Part shown: piece by piece, positions 20,771-33,843 of the stretch | How the letters are laid out: each line of letters begins with the position of its first letter | How positions within the stretch are numbered: the first letter of the stretch is position 1 | DNA from: Camellia lanceoleosa | Taxonomy: Eukaryota; Streptophyta; Magnoliopsida; Ericales; Theaceae | Assembly (NCBI GenBank): GCA_025200525.1 | Contig: CM045761.1 | Span: 81,559,551 to 81,623,550 of the forward strand | Direction of reading: 5' to 3' | Length of the DNA stretch: 64,000 nucleotides | Notes under the pieces: generated by a model | The model's database searches: none | What the model was told of the DNA's origin: nothing | What the model saw: the letters and a program-made list of their open reading frames with translations, nothing else | Position numbers and translations under genes: made by a program

Positions 20771-22074
20771 CTTTTTTTTTTTTTTTAATTGACTCCTGTC
20801 AATAGGGTGATTGGGGAAGATCCAAATCAATTTTATTTTCTCAATAAAATAAAGAACAAGAATTTAATGACCCCTTGAAATGATTGATATGAAGAATAGC
20901 TGTTCTCATATGTAACTATTTATCTCATTGGAAAATCAGGCATATTAATTAAAATGGCGAGTGAATGAAAATAAATGGTATTTTTTTTCCTATTGGTTTT
21001 TGGTGCAAAAGTGACTAATATTAATGTTGATTGAGTCAGACATGAGTTAATAGGATTGATGAGCTTTTAATGTCTCAATTTGAGGTTTAAACATAACAGT
21101 TAAGGAGTCAAGTTCAAGCCTCTCCTAATGGGTCATTGGAGGTTTGCTTTTGCCTCCCCCCCTTTCTCTCTGTTTTTGCTTATGGTTGTGTTTGTGTTTC
21201 TAAGATTTGGGAATGTCCGATTTTATTTTCAGTGTGTTGGGTTAGTTTTGTTTGGGTTTTCTATGCCATTTGTGGAATACTTGATAGTTAGTTCAAATAT
21301 TTTATTTTTCCCTTACTACACTTGCTGCAGAAAATTTGAAACTTTCAACCTGCTAAACAGAAAATTGATCAGAAAACTCAACTTGCTAAACATAAATGAA
21401 TTGTGAAAAAAAAAAAAAATTTGTTTTGTCTATGACACCAAATGATAGTATGCTTAATTGCATACAAGTTCTTTTCTTGGATGAATGTATTATATATATG
21501 GTTGTGATGATAGCGTATGAAGATCATCTAGCATGATTTGAGGAAGATATTTGACATTCATCATATTAGTTTCCAATTTCGTGTAGAACACCATTGAGTG
21601 TTATTCTTTGTTACATTCTTGCCAAGCTGTTGGCCGGGAAGCCTATCATGCCTGGTCGAACAGAGGTAACTTTGAAACTTTTTGACTTTACCCCTTTTGA
21701 GTAATACCTCAACCATTCTGACTCTTTGGAGAGTACTAGGTTTATGCTGTTTGCTTTGAGTAATTCACTATTCTACTCTTGGTCCTAGTTGACAAATGAA
21801 TGAAATGACAATTTGTTTTGACTATTTGAGAAGGTTAATGATATTGAAAAGTGTCTTGTGTATGTCTTATTTCCATTTGTTTTAATGCACAAAGAATAAT
21901 TGCAAGAGGTGTTTCTGCTGTTTTATGACGTTTGTCATTGTGGTGATGATATTATTGAGCCTCGCTCGACATCAATTTAGTCAAATAAGGTATACTAAAT
22001 CTTCACCAATTTTGGTTAGAACATGACACGGAACATTAGGAATACATGCTCGTAAGCATTATGGTTAGTGCTTC
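20771..22074. other. No gene recognised
   Basis: It starts with a poly-T tract, then AT-rich sequence. The plus ORF at 21128-21406 has a membrane-like composition and a following poly-A (21407-21419) but no family resemblance; a retroposed fragment is possible. Nothing else is supported. Confidence 0.35.
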
Positions 22075-23261
22075 TGTCACAACCCAAACCCGCCCCTGTA
22101 GGTTTAGCATCATAATCTGCCAGTAATCCGTGGATTACCAAAGGCCTCTTAACAGATAAGTACATAATAAGGGGCTGCAGAAGCAATCATATAAAATAGA
22201 TAAGGTCCAATGAACTACGGTAACGTACACAAGACAGAATATTTCAAAACTTATATATATACATAAGCGTGCCAGTCGAAGGACATCAATATTTACAAAA
22301 CATTTACATAAGTTTAACTCCCAAGACCCGACTTTACAAAACAGATAGAGACTAGCAGAAGTACAAAAACAGCCATGTAACTAGACTTCGATCGGAACCT
22401 CCTTGGAAGGCACAACAGTTGGCTGTCAAAAACAGAAATGAAAGCCGTCAACTCTGGCCCTGGTCATGCGCCGGCTCACTTACATACGTAATATAAGCTG
22501 TAAGCGAAAACTCAGTGAATAATAACAGAGTAAAGGGGTTTCAATGAATGAGTACAGATTCAGAAATCATAGTTCAGTTTCGTATCAAATTCATAATCTG
22601 TCCAGATCATATACAAAAATCATAAGTCATGTGTAAGCATATGTGATACATCCATTAGTATTAACAGAGCAAATACAGAACAGATTCAGACGCGTAAGGG
22701 TTACGAATAACCAGTTCCATAAAGGAACCTCTGGATCCGGGTAACAGAGAATAAATACACTGAGCCCCAATGACGGGGCCTCCGATACGGGTAACAGAGT
22801 GCAGACAGATTAAGTTCCATGATGGAATCTCCGATACCGGGTAACAGCCACAGATATCACATGATGCTAAGGATGACACGAATACATTTCAGAAATTAGA
22901 CGATTATTCATTGTACAGAACATATTATTTCAGAAAACAGATTTTAATTCAACACACAGAAAATAAATACAGTTGAACATAACTTTACTAAGTTATTACT
23001 CACAGTTGGCCTTGAGACAGATAGATAGAGCAGATTAGTCAAACAGCATGTGGCACGTGACCTATATAACACATAACAGACACACACTTGAAACACATGT
23101 TCTAATTGTACATAACTTACTTTATTGGCTCTTAGTGTGTTCCTAACCTTTAATCCTCATTATGGAGTCTTAAACATGGCCTAAGAATGCTTAGGATGGA
23201 ATGAGGATGCAAGAATGTATTGGAAAACATTTCTTAAAACTTGTTGAAAATAAGGTCTACG

Positions 23262-23566
23262 CTCGAGTGTGGGTTTCCTCGCTCGAGTGGACATGCAGAC
23301 AATGAAGCTCCGCTCGAGCGTGGCTTTCTCCGCTGAAGCGGACTGTAAATTCATAAAAAGGTACTGGATGCATGATTTTCATGCTCGACTTCTGCTGGAG
23401 AGTGAGACTCAGACCCTTGCTCAAACGTGGATTCTCTCGCTCGAACGGACTGCAAAACACACAAACTTCTGGGTATATGCATTTTACGCTCGAGTGTAAA
23501 CTTCCACGCTCGAGCAGAGTGCATGTACTCAGAGTTCACGCTCGAGCGTAGAGTTTCACGCTCGAG
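23262..23566. repeat. Five pairs of CTCGAG-type palindromes at 20 bp spacing
   Basis: Hexamer starts: 23262/23282 (CTCGAG), 23313 (CTCGAG)/23333 (CTGAAG), 23420/23440 (CTCAAA, CTCGAA), 23489/23509 and 23541/23561 (CTCGAG). Every pair is exactly 20 bp apart; gaps between pairs vary. The ORFs on both strands here (23257-23635) are by-products of the repeat. Confidence 0.9.
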
Positions 23567-24178
23567 CGTGTGGATCAAATTTCTGGAAATCTCAAATTTG
23601 ATCACTAAGCTCAAATCCAACTTTTGAACATCCAAAACTCATTTTTCTGGGCCAAAGCTTGAGGAGATACATGAAAACTGATAAAACAACATGTTTTGAA
23701 GATCGTTTTACAAAATCAAGGCCCAGAAGTAAACCAATTGTGCAACATTCAACTTGAAACTTGAAATTAATTCATATACATGACTGGTATGCAATTCTTT
23801 GAACTCAAGCCTTCCAAAACATGACCAAATGAAATGTTCAACCCGAAAACATGATGCACTATGATAATATGACATGGAACAAGAAGAATTTCTAAAACAA
23901 AGCCTGGATTATGACATGCATGCAAGGATTCTTTAGAAAGACAACCTCAAATGCCATGAATTACACATGCATGTATGTATTGAGCTTCAATTCACCAATT
24001 CTTAGCTTAATCCTTACATGAGTTCATTTAATCCATTAGAATTCTTGTACTAGCAATTCAATTTCATAGTTAAGAGGGTGAATGCCTACCTTAAGCCTTG
24101 GATTCTCAAGTGTGGTAGCTTACTCTTCCAAACTCTCTTCAATTTCCTGTACCTTCAAGAAATTTCTTTGTTGAGTTC

Positions 24179-24180
<2 letters not shown>

Positions 24181-24212
<32 letters not shown>
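24181..24212. repeat. (CT)n microsatellite
   Basis: 16 uninterrupted CT units in the LTR, at a position comparable to the CT tracts of the other Tekay LTRs. Confidence 0.95.
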
Positions 24213-24217
<5 letters not shown>

Positions 24218-24584
24218 AAGTTTTGCATCCAAGAAATGGAGAAGTGAAATGAAAACATAAGCTAGTGGAGTCAAAATGGCCTATTAAGTGGTAATTGGTC
24301 AAAAGTAAACAAATGGCATTTATTGAATCAAATTTAATAGTTCCGAACCGAATTTTAATTAAACCTACCATAAAATTCTATAAATCCTAACTAGCACATA
24401 AATCAAGTCAATTTTTGATTTGAATGTCGATGAGGCTTTCAATTCGCAAATCGAAACTAAAACGTGAACAAATTTTTCTACGCCTAACAGATATAGACGC
24501 AACAATCCAACACACACATGCGTTTTAATTCGAAATTTCACCTTAATTACTAATTAGGCATAATTAATCATGGGTTAATATTAA

Positions 24585-27500
24585 TCAGAGGTCGGGGTTG
24601 TTACAGTCTTCCCCCCTTAAAAGAGTTTGGTCCTCCAAACTCCAATTACCTTCATTCTGGAACAACATTGGGTCCAACAGGAACAAATCTGGATATCTCT
24701 TCATCATGTCTTCTTCGGTTTCCCAGGTTACATACGTTCCTCCGTGGTTTTGCCAATCAACTTTTGCCAACAGTATTTCCTTGTTCCTCAATCTTTTGAT
24801 CATGCGGTTCACAATCTGGATAGGTCTTTCCTCGTAGGTGTAATCATCTTTCAAAAGCACGTGTGTTGGCTCAATGACGTAGAGTGGATCCCTCAAGTAT
24901 TCTCGAAGCATCGAGACATGAAAGACGTTATGCATGTGCTCCATTACTGGTGGTAAAGCTATCCGATACGATACTGGATTGATCTTTTCAAGGACTTCAT
25001 AAGGTCCAACATACCTTGGCGCCAATTTGCCCTTAACACCAAACCGAGTTTGACCCTTCATCGGGGTCACTTTACTGAACACGTGGTCACCAACTTCATA
25101 TTCCCTATCTCTTCTTCGGACATCAACATAGCTCTTCTGCCGACTCTGTGCAGTTTTCAGACGTTGTTGGATCAGTTTCACTATCTCGGTTGTTTCTTGC
25201 ACAAGTTCCCGTCCCAACAAAGGTCTATCACCTACTTCAGCCCAACATATCGCAGAATGACATTTTCTTCCATACAAAGCTTCGTAAGGAGCCATTCCAA
25301 TGCTTGAATGGTAACTGTTGTTGTACACAAATTCAGCTAATAGCAAGTAGGTCTCCCAATTCCCCTAGAAGTCTAACACACACATTCTGAGCATATCTTC
25401 CAAAGTTTGGTTAGTTCGTTCAGTTTGTCCATCTGTCTGTAGGTGATAGGCACTACTCAACCTCAGTTCAGTCCCCAAAGCCTGCTGCAAAATCTGCCAA
25501 AATCTCGACACAAACTTTGAGTCCCTGTCAGACACAATAGATATTGGCACTCCATGCAATCTCACAATTTCAGTCATAAAAATATTGGCGAACTTATCCG
25601 CATTATAAATAATTTTGACAGGCAGAAAATGGGCAAACTTAGTTAAAGGGTCAACTATAACCCAAATAGAGTCCATACCTCGGGAAGAGTAAGGCAATCC
25701 CACAATGAAGTCCATGGTAATGTGCTCCCATTTTCATTCCGGTATTGGGAGTGGTTGTAGCAAACCAGCGGGTTGTTGATGTTCAACTTTAACCTGTTGG
25801 CGATGTAGACATCTAGCCACAAAATCAGCAATACTCTTTTTCATTCCAGGCCACCAAACATTCTGTTTCAAATTATGATACATTTTCGTGTTCTCCGGGT
25901 GCATTGCAAACTTACTGCTATGAGCTTCGGTCATAACACGTTTTCTCAAATCACTATAATCAGGTACACAAAGACGATTTTGAAATTTCAGCACGTCATT
26001 CTCAAACACAAATCCCGGCCTCGGCTTTGAATCAAATTCCTCTATGATCTTTTTCAAGTATTCATCTTCGCATTGTTTTCGTTTGATCTAGTCAAGAATT
26101 GTAAGTTAAGTGGAAATAGCAGTTAAAATCCTTCCTTGTTCTTGCACAACAATCTCAATCTCTTTCTGTTCCAGGTCACCTAGCAGTTCTTTTTTATTGG
26201 ACAACAAGCATGACAAATTTGCACTGGATTTTCGGCTCAAGGCATCTGCTACGGTATTAGCCTTCCCTGGGTGATATAAGATCTGCAAATCATAATCTTT
26301 GATTAACTCTAACCATCGCCTCTGTCTCATGTTCAATTCCTTTTGGGTGAAGAAGTATTTTAAGCTTTTATGATCTGTATACACCTCACAAGTTACCCTA
26401 TACAAGTAGTGACGCCAGATTTTCAAAGTAAACACCACAACTGCTAATTCAAGATTGTGCGTTGGGTAATTCTTTTCATGAAGTCGGAGTTGTCGAGAAG
26501 CATAGGCAATCACTTTTCCGTTTTGCATTAATACATACCCCAAACCTTTGTAGGAAGCGTCACTGTAAACTTGAAACCCATCAGTACCATTGGGCAAAGT
26601 TAAAATTGGTGTAGTTACTAACCTAGTTTTCAACTCTTGAAAGGCTGTTTCTCTTTGTTCATTCCAATCAAATGACACATTTTTCTAGGCTAACTAGGTC
26701 AATGGCATGGCAAGCTTAGAAAAGTCTTTCACAAATCTTCGATAGTAACCTGCAAGTCCTAGAAATCTTCTAACTTCTGTCATATTTGTCGGTTTAGGCC
26801 AGTCCACGATAGCTTCAATTTTCTGAGGGTCAATAGAAACACCATCCTTGTTGATTACATGGAAAAAAAATGCCACATTGTCAAGCCAGAATTCACATTT
26901 GGACAATTTAGCATATAATTTCTTTTTTATCAAGGTCTGTAGAGCAATTCTCAAGTGATTCTCATGTTCTTCCCTTCTTTTGGAGTAAATCAGGATATGA
27001 TCAATAAACACAACAATAAATTCATCCAGAAACGATTTAAACATTCTGTTCATAAGATCCATGAAGGCGGCAGGTGCATTGGTCACCCCAAACAGCATTA
27101 CTAAAAATTCATAATGTCCATATCTAGTTCTAAATGCAGTTTTCTCTATGTCCTCGGCCTTGACCTTTAATTGGTGATACCCAAATCTGAGGTCAATTTT
27201 GGAAAATACTTGGGCTCCCTGAAGTTGGTCAAACAAGTCATCTATTTGGGGCAGAGGGTATTTGTTCTTGATAGTTACTTTGTTTAATTCCTGGTAGTCT
27301 ATACATAGCCTCAAAGACCCATCTTTCTTTTTGACAAATAGAACCGGAGCACCCCAAGGTGAAGTGCTCGGATGGATGAATTTCTTGTTTAGCAGTTCCT
27401 GAAGTTGAGTTTTCAACTCTTTCAGTTCTGAGGTAGACATTCTATAGGGGAAATGGGTTGTGTTCCCGGAAACACCTCAATAGTGAATTCAATTTCTCTA

Positions 27501-27683
27501 TCAACTAAGTCCCCAGATAAGTCATTCGGAAACACATCGGGAAATTCACAAGCAACAGGAATAGTTTCTACATTAGTTCCGTCAGATGATGCAGTCAGTA
27601 TACAACACAAGTAACCCCTACATCCCTTCCTAAGCAGTTTTACAGCTTTCATGGCCGAAATCAGATATGGGGGAGGAACTACT
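24585..27683 (-). pseudogene. Tekay pol remnant: RT, RNase H, integrase, chromodomain
   Basis: RT (27440-26694): [36 protein letters not shown], and [10 protein letters not shown] where FIDDILIYSK is normal, so a catalytic Asp is His. RNase H (26678-26106): [52 protein letters not shown]. Integrase zinc-binding part (26057-25734) has its CLxC changed to CLHR. Integrase core (25715-25365): MDFIVGLP, IVSDRDSKFVSRFW, and YHLQTDGQTERTNQTLEDML give D, D, E. C-terminus (25346-24606): RYVGPYEVLEKINPVSYRI (GPY motif) and a chromodomain-like VDWQNHGGTYVTWETEEDM. Stops or frameshifts separate the segments. It would copy and integrate the element; it is not functional as read. Confidence 0.9.
24606..24620 (-). 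other. Polypurine tract of the truncated Tekay element
   Basis: In minus sense TTAAGGGGGGAAGAC directly before the 3' LTR. Confidence 0.8.
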
Positions 27684-30600
27684 TGTAGACACCCCATTTT
27701 TGACCATCCTCAAGACTTGGACGTCACCGTTTGAACACTCGGTGATTATCCATGTTTGTGTTCGTTTGGAGTTCCCAGAGGTCTCGGCTACGCGCTCTGC
27801 CTCAGGATCTCCGAACTCGACCGTTTTGTGTCTGGTTTTGCACCAAACACTTGTGTTTTGCCTTGGAGGGGTAGGGAATGCCTTGTGAGGCATCCCTACA
27901 CACCACTGGCAGTGGTTAGAGGTCGCCGGCTGGTTTTTGTTGCCACCGGCAATATATATTGCCGGCCGGCACTCTTTGTTGCCGGCCGGCCATCAATTTT
28001 GTCAAAATGACATTTTTGAGCGGTCGACCACTGTTCATCTGCTTTTGTAGATATTTTAGGACAGCTGTTTGGCATTTTGTTTCCCTCCATACACGTGTAT
28101 GGAGGGATGGCCTCCTTGTAAGCTTGTTGTATAAGCTTTACAAGTTTGTTGCTTATAAGGGAAGGGGCTCTTCTCTTGGTCAGGGGGGTTTAGAGAATTT
28201 TGGAGAGAAAAACACAGAGAGAAGCTCTGGTTCTAGGGTTAGGATTGATACATATCTCCTATATTTCTTTTTCTCTCTTTATGTTCTAGGTGTTTTAGTC
28301 CATATTATTGCACACAAACACTTAGTGCTTCACCTTCCTTTGGCTACTGAGGTTCTAAGGGCTTGTCCTTGCTATTTTTGACTGGATTGAAGCTTAAGGG
28401 GGCAACAAGATCACCATTGTTGAAGAAAGGCTTCAAGGGTAAGAAACTAGTCATTTTTACCCCATTTGTGCATCCTATTTCTACCTATCTTAGAGCTGTT
28501 TTTGTGTTTAGTGTATAACATAAAAAAGTTCTGTTTTTAGGCCCTCTTGATTGTTTGTTAAGAGTGTTTTATGGTTTGGGTGTGTTTGACCACCCTTAGG
28601 CCTTGAAAGGCCCCATTTTTGTGCTATTTTGTGCAAGTTTTGAGACTTTGGTGTTTGGGCCTCTTCACCACTGAAATCTTGAGGGATTTCAGTGGTGAAG
28701 ATGGTGCCTTGAAGTCCCAAAAAGGGGAGGGCCACCCCCTCTCCTTGTGGTCCTTGAAAAGGACCAATCTTGGCCTCTTAAGGGAGCTTATGTTTGAGTG
28801 TTTATTGGTCATGCCTTGGCTGCATTTTATGTTTATATTGCTTTAATATAACATTGTTGTGTGTTGGTTTTGGTACACCATGCATGCTTAGCATACCTAC
28901 CCTGTAATGCCTTGTTATTGCCTTAATATGCCTTAGGTTGTTAGCCTTTGTTCTAGCATGTTTTAGGCTTAGCCTTGTGAAGGTTTTGTGCTTATTTTGC
29001 CATGTTTTAGGTCTGTCCATAGTTGCTTGGGTCGATCTTGGCATCCTTAGTATAGCTCCTTTGTATTGTGGCTTGTATGCTTCAAGTATGTGAATGTGTA
29101 GCATGTATTGCTTGCATCATTTTGATGGTTTAGGAACCACTCTACATGTTATTTCAGTCCCTAAGACATGCTTGTATGCTTGCCTTGGTTGCCTCTTGAG
29201 CATGTGTTATATGCTTCTTGAAAGAGCACTATTCATATTTGAGCCACTTAGATGCCATCTAAGTGGTCCTTTGGCCTTGTTTTAACATACTAAAAATCTG
29301 TTTTTAGTTGTTTAGTGCATGCCATGTTTGTTATGCTAAGTGTGCTTCAAAGCTTCATTACCTTGCTTCAAGTATTTAGGCCATTTGCATGCTAATGTTT
29401 GCTTCATTTGAGTTGGTTTGGCACCACATTCTAGCATGATTTTTAGAACTGATGTTGCATGCTAATTGTCTATGATATCCCCTTTCAAGTGTGCTTGAAA
29501 GTTGCTTGTTTAATGCTTAAAGCTTTAGACCACAATATGTGCACATGTGCATGTGTGTTTAGCCTTCATTTTTGGGCATTTTGGCCACTGTTTTAGGCCT
29601 ATTTAGAGCCGCCTAAATCATGTTTAAGTCCACCTTTTCATTAGTTTGCATTGCCTCATGTTTGCTTGTATGCTTGCATGAGTGCCTTGACATGCCATGT
29701 TGCATCCTTAGCTTGCATGCCTAAGTTGCATTGCATCTTGCATGCATGCCTTGTTCCTTGATTTGGTGATAGGAATTGGGCCTTATTTTGTTTGATTGGT
29801 TTGCATTTCATTTGACATGAAAGTGCACACTTGATTCTTTAGGCCATCATGCATGGAAATGCGTGATTGGTGGCCCGAGAATCGAGGCACATACCCCTTT
29901 GAGTTGCAAACATGATAGGGGGCGTGGCTGGTGCCTACATTGTTTGGATTGTATTGCCATGCAAGTTTTGCCCTCTCTTCTTGTCATTGTGTTGCGATTG
30001 TGCATTGTTTGACAAGCAACATTTGGTGCCACCGGAAGTCATCGTCACCGATGGATTCATTTTGTGCCGATGGCCACATTCTATTGCCGGTGGTAATTCT
30101 GCTCAGCCGGTGGTATCCCCCAGTGTCCTGAGAGGCATTCCTGAGACTTTGGCGAGAGGAGAAAAGCGAGAGGCAAACTATGCATGGTAGTGCGATTCCG
30201 AGCAAGTCCCGAGCATCTTGACCCGACCGAGGGCTATCTTGTTTTAATTAGATTAATTAATTTGTTTAGTTAATTTAATTGATCTGTAATATTTAATTAG
30301 CTAGTCGTAGTTAATTAATTTGTATATTCTTTTGGTCCCGAGGGCCGGGCAAATCGTAATAAGCTGTGTGTGTGGTGTGCATGTCTTCCAACCCCACTTC
30401 TTTCTTCCCTTTTATTTACTTCCATGGTTAGTATTAGGGCACGTTTATTTTAGCATACCTTACTATGCTATGCATCCATGCATTTGTTGACATGCACCGG
30501 GCTCGGTACATCATGCTAATTGCATTTGTACTTCAAATCTAACTTGAATACGTGCACCGAATGATTGCATTTCACATGCCATTTTAGGGTTAGCCGAGCC

Positions 30601-31366
30601 TATCCTAATTACATTCTGTATGCGATGCATTAGTCACTCTAACATGAACTAGGGCATGCATGTTTGCTAACTAGTTTATTCTTTTGGCACGGAGTACAAT
30701 GTGAGTATTTATGCTTTAGCATTCCGCATGCGTGTGAATGTTAACATGATAGTATGCTTACCATGTGGCTAAGTGCTTATATGAGATAAACTGTTTGAAT
30801 GCCTGTGGGTGAAGGTTGGATTGTTTGAGTTGGAAAAACTCGTTGAAATCCGTGTTTTAGCCTACTTGCGAGTAGCAAATTCCAAAACACTTTCAAAACA
30901 AACGGATATGCAATGCTTATTTCCAAATTAGGCAATCTAGTATATACTTGTTTGCTGCGCGCATAACATAATAATTCTAGGCTGATAATTGGAACAAGAA
31001 CACATAATGTTTTCAAAATCGGATATCACGGTTAGTAGAGGCCAGTCTTGGAAATGAGGAAAATGAAGTGACCTTCAATGACCTTCCCCGATCGTACCCA
31101 AGCTCCCGAGCCAAGACAACTTTGGTAATGACGGACACGTGGCCTTTGGCACCGAGTTAGGGTTTCCTAAATTTTCCCATTTTTAAAAAATATTTAGGTG
31201 GCGACTCTGTATCTGGCAAAGCAGTCCATGTTTGGCACTTCTTTTCAAAATCTGTTTTTCTCAAAACGATTTGCCAGAGTTGGACTTTTTGGTTCAGATT
31301 AAGAGCCGCAACAAACAAAAAAGGGGAGTCCGAACTGTAGCCGAGTTCCCCCGCGGGCTTGTTACA
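27684..31366. mobile_element. Probable 3.7 kb solo LTR nested in the Tekay pol
   Basis: 3,683 bp from TGTAGACACCCCATTTTTGA to GCGGGCTTGTTACA, with TG...CA ends. Flanks are CTACT (27679-27683) and CTACC (31367-31371); joining them restores the Tekay reading NEVVPPPYLISAM, so the left copy carries a C-to-T change. The start word and GGTGGCGACTCTG (about 31198) resemble LTRs of Tat/Ogre-lineage Ty3 elements. TTATAAGGGAAGG at about 28154 could be a TATA box in plus sense. There is no coding, no binding site and no second LTR, so recombination to a solo LTR is the simplest reading. Small ORFs inside have no product. Confidence 0.75.
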
Positions 31367-32336
31367 CTACCTCATTCCCAGTAAAAATAAACTCAGGCAT
31401 ACCCGGTAGTCTAAACACAACAGATTTACTTGCACAGTCAATGGTAGCACAGTATTTAGTCAACCAGTCCATTCCCAAAATGCAATCAAAATGGTCAATG
31501 TTCAAGGGCAATAAGTCAACATACAACATCATATCACCAATCATAATATCACATGCTGGATAAACATGAGCACACATCATAGAACCCCCAGACGGCATAG
31601 ATACAGATAACACATATGTCATAAGTTCTATTGGTCTAGTCAATTTTCGAGAGAAAGCATGCGATACAAAGGAATGTGTAGAACCAGAATCTATCAGTAC
31701 ACATGCATTTTGAGAACATACAGAAAGTGTACCTGATACCACAGTATAGGTGTTTGGTATGTCACCGAGCACTAAGGCGAACACTCGACCTTGTCTCAGA
31801 GGTTCTTTCCCAATATTTGCTTTTGCATTTGTTTTGGCCACAGAGGCGGATCCAGCTGAACTTGCCGCAGGACGGCTAGTATTCTCAGACCTGAGTGGGC
31901 AATCTTTCACTACATGACCTGACTGGCCATATCAGAAACAAGCATCGGATACTCGGTAGCACACACCTCTATGCCTTCTACCATAATCAGAACAGATCGG
32001 GATAGTCCCACTACTCTGACTCGAGCTGCTTGTAGACCCCGTGTTTTGCTTCTTACTGACAAAAGACTGGCCTCTTTTAAAACCAAACCTAGACCTCTTT
32101 CCTTTGCAATTCGTTTGTATAGCTGCTGGGGCCTTACTTTGTTTCATAGCGGCTATGGTGGCTTCTGCCATTAAGGATCTGTCTAAAACTTCCACATAAG
32201 TAGGCAGTTTCAGTACGCCTACTCGATCAAACACCTCAAAATCCAATCCACCTTCAAATTTTCATGCTTTCTTATAATCAGTATCCACTATGTGTGGAGC
32301 AAACCGTGCCAGTTCGGTGAATTTGGCTTCATACTG
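31367..32336 (-). pseudogene. Tekay gag C-terminus and protease remnant
   Basis: Gag part (32336-31932): AKFTELARF region, then FDRVGVLKLPTYVEVLDRSL, aligning with the gag at 8443-9506. The zinc knuckle (about 31900-31945) reads CF, stop, YGQSGHVVKDC, so the second Cys is lost. The protease (about 31900-31400) has VLIDSGSTHSFVS with the active-site DSG and CILGMDWLTKY. The frame ends where the solo LTR was inserted at 31366. The fragment starts abruptly at 32336. Confidence 0.88.
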
Positions 32337-33382
32337 GAAAAAGTCGAAGCTGCCACATGCAACCATAGTTAAGCCCAACAATCATACAAAAGATGTATAG
32401 CAGAGACATTTAAAGATTTTCCACCGTCATCACTGTCATTAATTGAGACACTTCTCACAATTGACCCTGTTGAACGTCAAACTACCACAACTGCATTGAG
32501 GAGTGAAGTGAGCTTTTATATTATTGCCCTTCTTTATTTGCTGTATTTGGAATATAGGCTCTTGTTTGGGTGGTTTCTGCTTGTTTTTCCTTTGCTTTAA
32601 CTGGTTTATGGTCAAATAACTTTTGAGTTTATTTTTTCATGTTAATCACTTATCAAAATATGTAAGGTTCTCCTTTTAGGATATGACTAACAGATTAGTG
32701 AAATGAATTAATTCAATTACTGAGGCCCATGATTGCCAAATAGTTTCTGAAGTCCTTGTTGAGTCCTATTGATGAAATTGAAATTTATGTACTGAAAAGT
32801 TTACTATTGAATATCTAGTCTTGAAATATTTAAACGTGTTATTAGTTGAGCATGAAAATGAAAATCTTTCACTAAATGTTGAATACATTTAGTGATAAGT
32901 CGAGTCTTTCTGATTTAGACCTATTTGAGTCCATCTTCAAATTTTAAGTATTAAACAATTATATGTTATTAAACGCACTTAATTGTGAATTCACTGAATG
33001 TGTTCAGTTTTAAGTGCTTAATTGTGTTACCAAATAGGGCCTTTGTCTTTTAGCTTAAGAGTTGGTGCTTTTAGTAACCCCCATGAAAGTACATTCGATA
33101 AGTCAAGTCTTTCTCTTATTACTATCTTGTGTATAGAACAATGTTGTATTGACGATGTGCATGTTTTACGTCAACTTATGATTCGTAGCTAAAAAGTTGT
33201 TTATTCTTGAAGGGATACACATTCACATGCTATGCTACCTTAGCTAAAAGATTCTTGTTACAAATAAAGGGAATTTCTTTGTACTATAAGAAGCCTTTCA
33301 GGGCAAATTTGTAGACAATATTTGTTCATGTAAGATTCTCTAGTATCTAGGCTGTGGATTTTGACAACATGGTATTTACTTT
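32337..33382. other. No gene recognised
   Basis: AT-rich, no ORF of note and no clear repeat. The left edge is the abrupt break of the Tekay gag. Confidence 0.5.
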
Positions 33383-33633
33383 GGCCTTGTTTGGTAGAGC
33401 TGTGAAAAAGTGCTTATAGCTTATGCCTAAACAGCTTATAGCTTATAACTATGAACATAAGCTGATTTCTGACTTATAAATTAAGCATCTCCTGCCCCAC
33501 TCAAAGAATAAGCTGATTTCTGACTTCCAAAAAGCTATAAGCTATAAGCTATAAGCTAAACCAAATACATCAAAATAGCTTAAATTAAGCTGAAAGCTGA
33601 AATAAGTAGCTTTTAAGCTGCACCAAATAGGCA
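33383..33633. mobile_element. MITE with TIRs of the GTTTGGTAGAGCTG type
   Basis: Ends GGCCTTGTTTGGTAGAGCTG and CAGC/GCACCAAATAGGC are inverted copies; the interior is rich in AAGCTATAAGCT words. The element at 54137-55033 has the same ends. Confidence 0.6.
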
Positions 33634-33843
33634 CTTTATTCTGTGAGGGGCTATAATCACCTTATATTTGAGGAAGCTATATGTTTGTTTTATAATTTTA
33701 AATATGCTAATATTTAGTCAATATTAATGATTAATTTTATTTGTACAGATGGTTTTTGGCATCGAATTGTGGATACGAGTTTTTTGACAAGTATGAAAGA
33801 CATTGTTTTTAGTCTACATATTAGTATTGTTCGTATATATTAG

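Larger units (their letters stand above)
22075..24605 (-). repeat. 3' LTR of the truncated Tekay element
   Basis: 2,531 bp, TGTCACAACCC...GGTTGTTACA on the plus strand. Its edge sequences match the LTRs at 3207 and 9809, the middle has diverged. It carries ten CTCGAG-type palindromes (23262-23566) and a CT repeat (24181-24212). No second copy is in the window. Confidence 0.88.
22075..32336 (-). mobile_element. 5'-truncated Tekay/Del chromovirus (Ty3) with a nested solo LTR
   Basis: In minus sense: partial gag (from 32336), CCHC knuckle, protease (about 31640), an inserted foreign LTR (27684-31366), RT (27440-26694), RNase H (26678-26106), integrase (26057-25365) and a C-terminal GPY plus chromodomain-like part (25346-24606), then polypurine tract and 3' LTR (24605-22075). 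Gag breaks off at 32336 where unrelated sequence begins, so the 5' LTR, binding site and start of gag are gone. The chromodomain-like tail places it among chromoviruses; the long LTR and tRNA-Met priming of its relative fit Tekay. Many stops make it inactive. Confidence 0.88.

Noticed and set aside
24598..25390. Plus-strand ORFs opposite the integrase
   Set aside because: They are complementary-strand shadows of the Tekay integrase and chromodomain.
28508..29285. Several ORFs of 60-100 codons in the solo LTR
   Set aside because: No family resemblance; they fall in non-coding LTR with TGCATGC- and CCTTG-rich repetition.
27684..31366. A complete non-autonomous retrotransposon rather than a solo LTR
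   Set aside because: I found no second LTR, binding site or polypurine tract inside; the solo-LTR reading is simpler, though not proved.
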